From: Candidatus Aminicenantes bacterium UBA4820
Lineage (GTDB): Bacteria > Acidobacteriota > UBA4820
Direction: 5' to 3'
Length of the DNA stretch: 6,236 nt
Assembly: GCA_002402325.1 (NCBI GenBank)
Contig: DHFQ01000004.1
Coordinates: forward strand, 1-6,236
Shown: positions 4,723 to 6,236 of the stretch, one piece after another
Numbering within the stretch: position 1 is the stretch's first letter
How the letters are laid out: each line of letters begins with the position of its first letter
Notes under the pieces: generated by a model
The model's input: only the letters and a program-made list of their open reading frames with translations
What the model was told of the DNA's origin: nothing
The model's database searches: none
Made by a program: the position numbers and the translations under genes

Positions 4723-6236
4723 TATCTTAAAACAGCGTTACACTTTTCTTTTAATGAATTTATAATTTTTGCAAGCGAGGATTCAACCTCATCCTCTGAA
4801 ATCGTCTTCTCTTTTGACTGAAAATAAATTGAAACCGTTACAGATTTTTTGTTTGAAAAACTCTTCTCATCCCTGTAAATCTCAATTAGTTCGGTTTTCA
4901 CAACCTCATCCAATTTACAGGAAGAAATGGCAATATTTATCTCTTCCCATTTTATATTCTCATCTACAACGATTGAAATATCTCTTCTTGATTGAGGTTG
5001 TCTTGAGAAAAACTTGAATTTTGGATCAATTTTTCTTAGAAGAGGAGATAGTGATAACTCGGCAACCGCAACTTTTCCTTTAATTTCCATTGGTTGCAAT
5101 TTCATAGGATCAAGGTAAGACAGAAATCCAATATTTTTGCCATCAAAAATTAAATTAAGCGAGTGTTTTGGCGAAAAAATACCATTCATTTCGCAATTTT
5201 CAACAAACGAAAAATCAAGGTGAAGTTTCTCAAACAAACTTTGAATAAGTCCCTTAAGAAAATAAAAATCAAGGGGCTCAATTTTATAAAATGATTTTAA
5301 AATTTCCTCTTCATAAAGAAGGATTGCACACCTTTTCTCTTCGATTGGAGATTTATTCTCTTTTGAGTAGACATTGCCAATTTCATAAAGTCCAAAGCAT
5401 TTTCTCCCATAAGAAGCGTTCCTCTTTGCAGTCAAAAGAAGGTTCGAAAGAAGACTTTTTCTTAAGACAGAATTTTGTTCCGAGAGAGGATTTAAAATTC
5501 TTATCTCCTCCTTTTTTTCTTCAAAAATTGAGTTTAGTTGAGGATCAGTCATACTGAAATGAATTGTCTCCAAAAGCCCTTTTGAAGAAAGGTGCTCTTT
5601 TATCTTTTGTTCAACTTGTTCATCTTCACTACTACCCGATTCAACATCAACGATTTGAGGAACGGTTGATTTTAATTTGTCAAGCCCATAAACTCTTATA
5701 ACCTCCTCAATTAAATCTATTTCTCTTTTTACATCAACTCTAAAAGAGGGAACTTTGACATTGAATTCTTTCTTATTATCTTCAACTTCAAAGCCAAGAT
5801 TTATTAGAATCTCTTTCACTCTCTCTTCAGGAATTTCTATTCCCAATATTTGCTTCAATCTAAAGGTGCGAAAGAGTATTGAAATCTCGTTTTTTTCCTC
5901 TTTAATATCAATAAAATCCTCGCAAAGTTCACCACCACAAATTTCAAGTATCATCTCGGCGCATTTTTCAAGGGCGTTAACAGGACCATTAAAGTCCGTT
6001 CCTCTTTCAAACCTATGAGAAGCATCGGTGTGAACATTTAGTTCCTTTGATGTTTTTCTTATTGATGGAGGAGAAAAAACCGCACCTTCAAGAAGAACAT
6101 CCCTTGTAAGAAATGTTACGCCCGATTCCTCTCCTCCCATAACACCCGCAACTGCAAGTGCCCTTTGTGAATCGGCGATGACGAGATTATTACTCCTTAA
6201 TTTCTTTTCGCTACCATCAAGAAGAATAATTCTCTC
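4722..6236 (-). CDS. pheT: Phenylalanyl-tRNA synthetase beta subunit, 5' end cut off
   Basis: PheT is the beta chain of the alpha2-beta2 enzyme that charges tRNA-Phe in the cytoplasm. The C-terminal 504 residues are visible; the frame stays open to the right edge, and the full family length is near 800. The first visible part belongs to the B3/B4 editing region, with LLDGSEKKL, LVIADSQRALAVAGVMGGEE and the ASHRFERGTD segment. The B5 domain follows (about 5890-5670) and ends in EIDLIEEVIRVYG, which carries acidic residues typical of that domain. Next is the catalytic-like core with LLSNLLLTAKRNASYG and FGLYEIGNVY. Last comes the anticodon-binding FDX-ACB domain (about 5020-4725), with SRRDISIVVDE and a DEVESSLAKIINSLKEK helix. 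ATG 6140 is internal, not the start. pheS would be expected further upstream. The stop is TAG, nine bases before the small coiled-coil gene. Confidence 0.97.
   Translation of the reverse strand, partial: ERIILLDGSEKKLRSNNLVIADSQRALAVAGVMGGEESGVTFLTRDVLLEGAVFSPPSIRKTSKELNVHTDASHRFERGTDFNGPVNALEKCAEMILEICGGELCEDFIDIKEEKNEISILFRTFRLKQILGIEIPEERVKEILINLGFEVEDNKKEFNVKVPSFRVDVKREIDLIEEVIRVYGLDKLKSTVPQIVDVESGSSEDEQVEQKIKEHLSSKGLLETIHFSMTDPQLNSIFEEKKEEIRILNPLSEQNSVLRKSLLSNLLLTAKRNASYGRKCFGLYEIGNVYSKENKSPIEEKRCAILLYEEEILKSFYKIEPLDFYFLKGLIQSLFEKLHLDFSFVENCEMNGIFSPKHSLNLIFDGKNIGFLSYLDPMKLQPMEIKGKVAVAELSLSPLLRKIDPKFKFFSRQPQSRRDISIVVDENIKWEEINIAISSCKLDEVVKTELIEIYRDEKSFSNKKSVTVSIYFQSKEKTISEDEVESSLAKIINSLKEKCNAVLR

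Noticed and set aside
4474..4821. 115-codon open frame on the plus strand
   Set aside because: It is antisense to the small coiled-coil gene and the end of pheT. The Ser/Phe-rich composition is the expected shadow of Glu/Lys-rich coding sequence.
1..6236. CRISPR array, insertion sequence, tRNA or phage genes
   Set aside because: No spaced direct repeats, transposase motifs, inverted terminal repeats or cloverleaf sequences were found; nearly all bases are in housekeeping genes.

Overview
This is a compact, AT-rich bacterial chromosome segment. Every gene that can be supported lies on the minus strand, so the window reads from right to left. Proteins are rich in Lys, Glu and Ile, Arg is often AGA, and GTG and TTG starts appear beside ATG. 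RNase Y, YmdB, ZapA, a bacterial PheT and PurD together point to a low-GC bacterium, possibly anaerobic or thermophilic. The phylum cannot be fixed from this window. There is no sign of a mobile element, CRISPR array, tRNA or rRNA.

Order along the minus strand: the 3' part of pheT (phenylalanyl-tRNA synthetase beta chain), a tiny all-coiled-coil ORF (ZapB-like in form), zapA, rny (ribonuclease Y), ymdB (metallophosphodiesterase), a 117-bp AT-rich gap, purD (GAR synthetase), and the first 130 codons of a class III PLP aminotransferase cut by the left edge. pheT to ymdB is very tight: 9 nt, an 11 or 17 nt overlap, 1 nt, then 21 nt, so it is probably one transcript joining tRNA charging, Z-ring assembly and RNA turnover. 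purD and the aminotransferase, 2 nt apart, form a second unit. It has its own plausible sigma-70-type promoter in the 117-bp gap, although no clear terminator separates the two units.

The most notable observation is in rny. The protein is full length (520 aa from a TTG start), with a normal membrane anchor, coiled coil, KH domain and C-terminal tail. Its HD catalytic domain, however, has lost or substituted most signature residues: HD is HE, the following Lys is His, the HH pair is HL, and the last Asp is Glu. It may be a catalytically altered or dead RNase Y sitting beside an intact YmdB phosphodiesterase. The substitution also creates the string HEIGH, a chance match to the HExxH zinc-protease pattern. 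Smaller points are a PurD with GGRES in place of the usual GGREH, and a possible ZapA/ZapB-like pair directly behind pheT.
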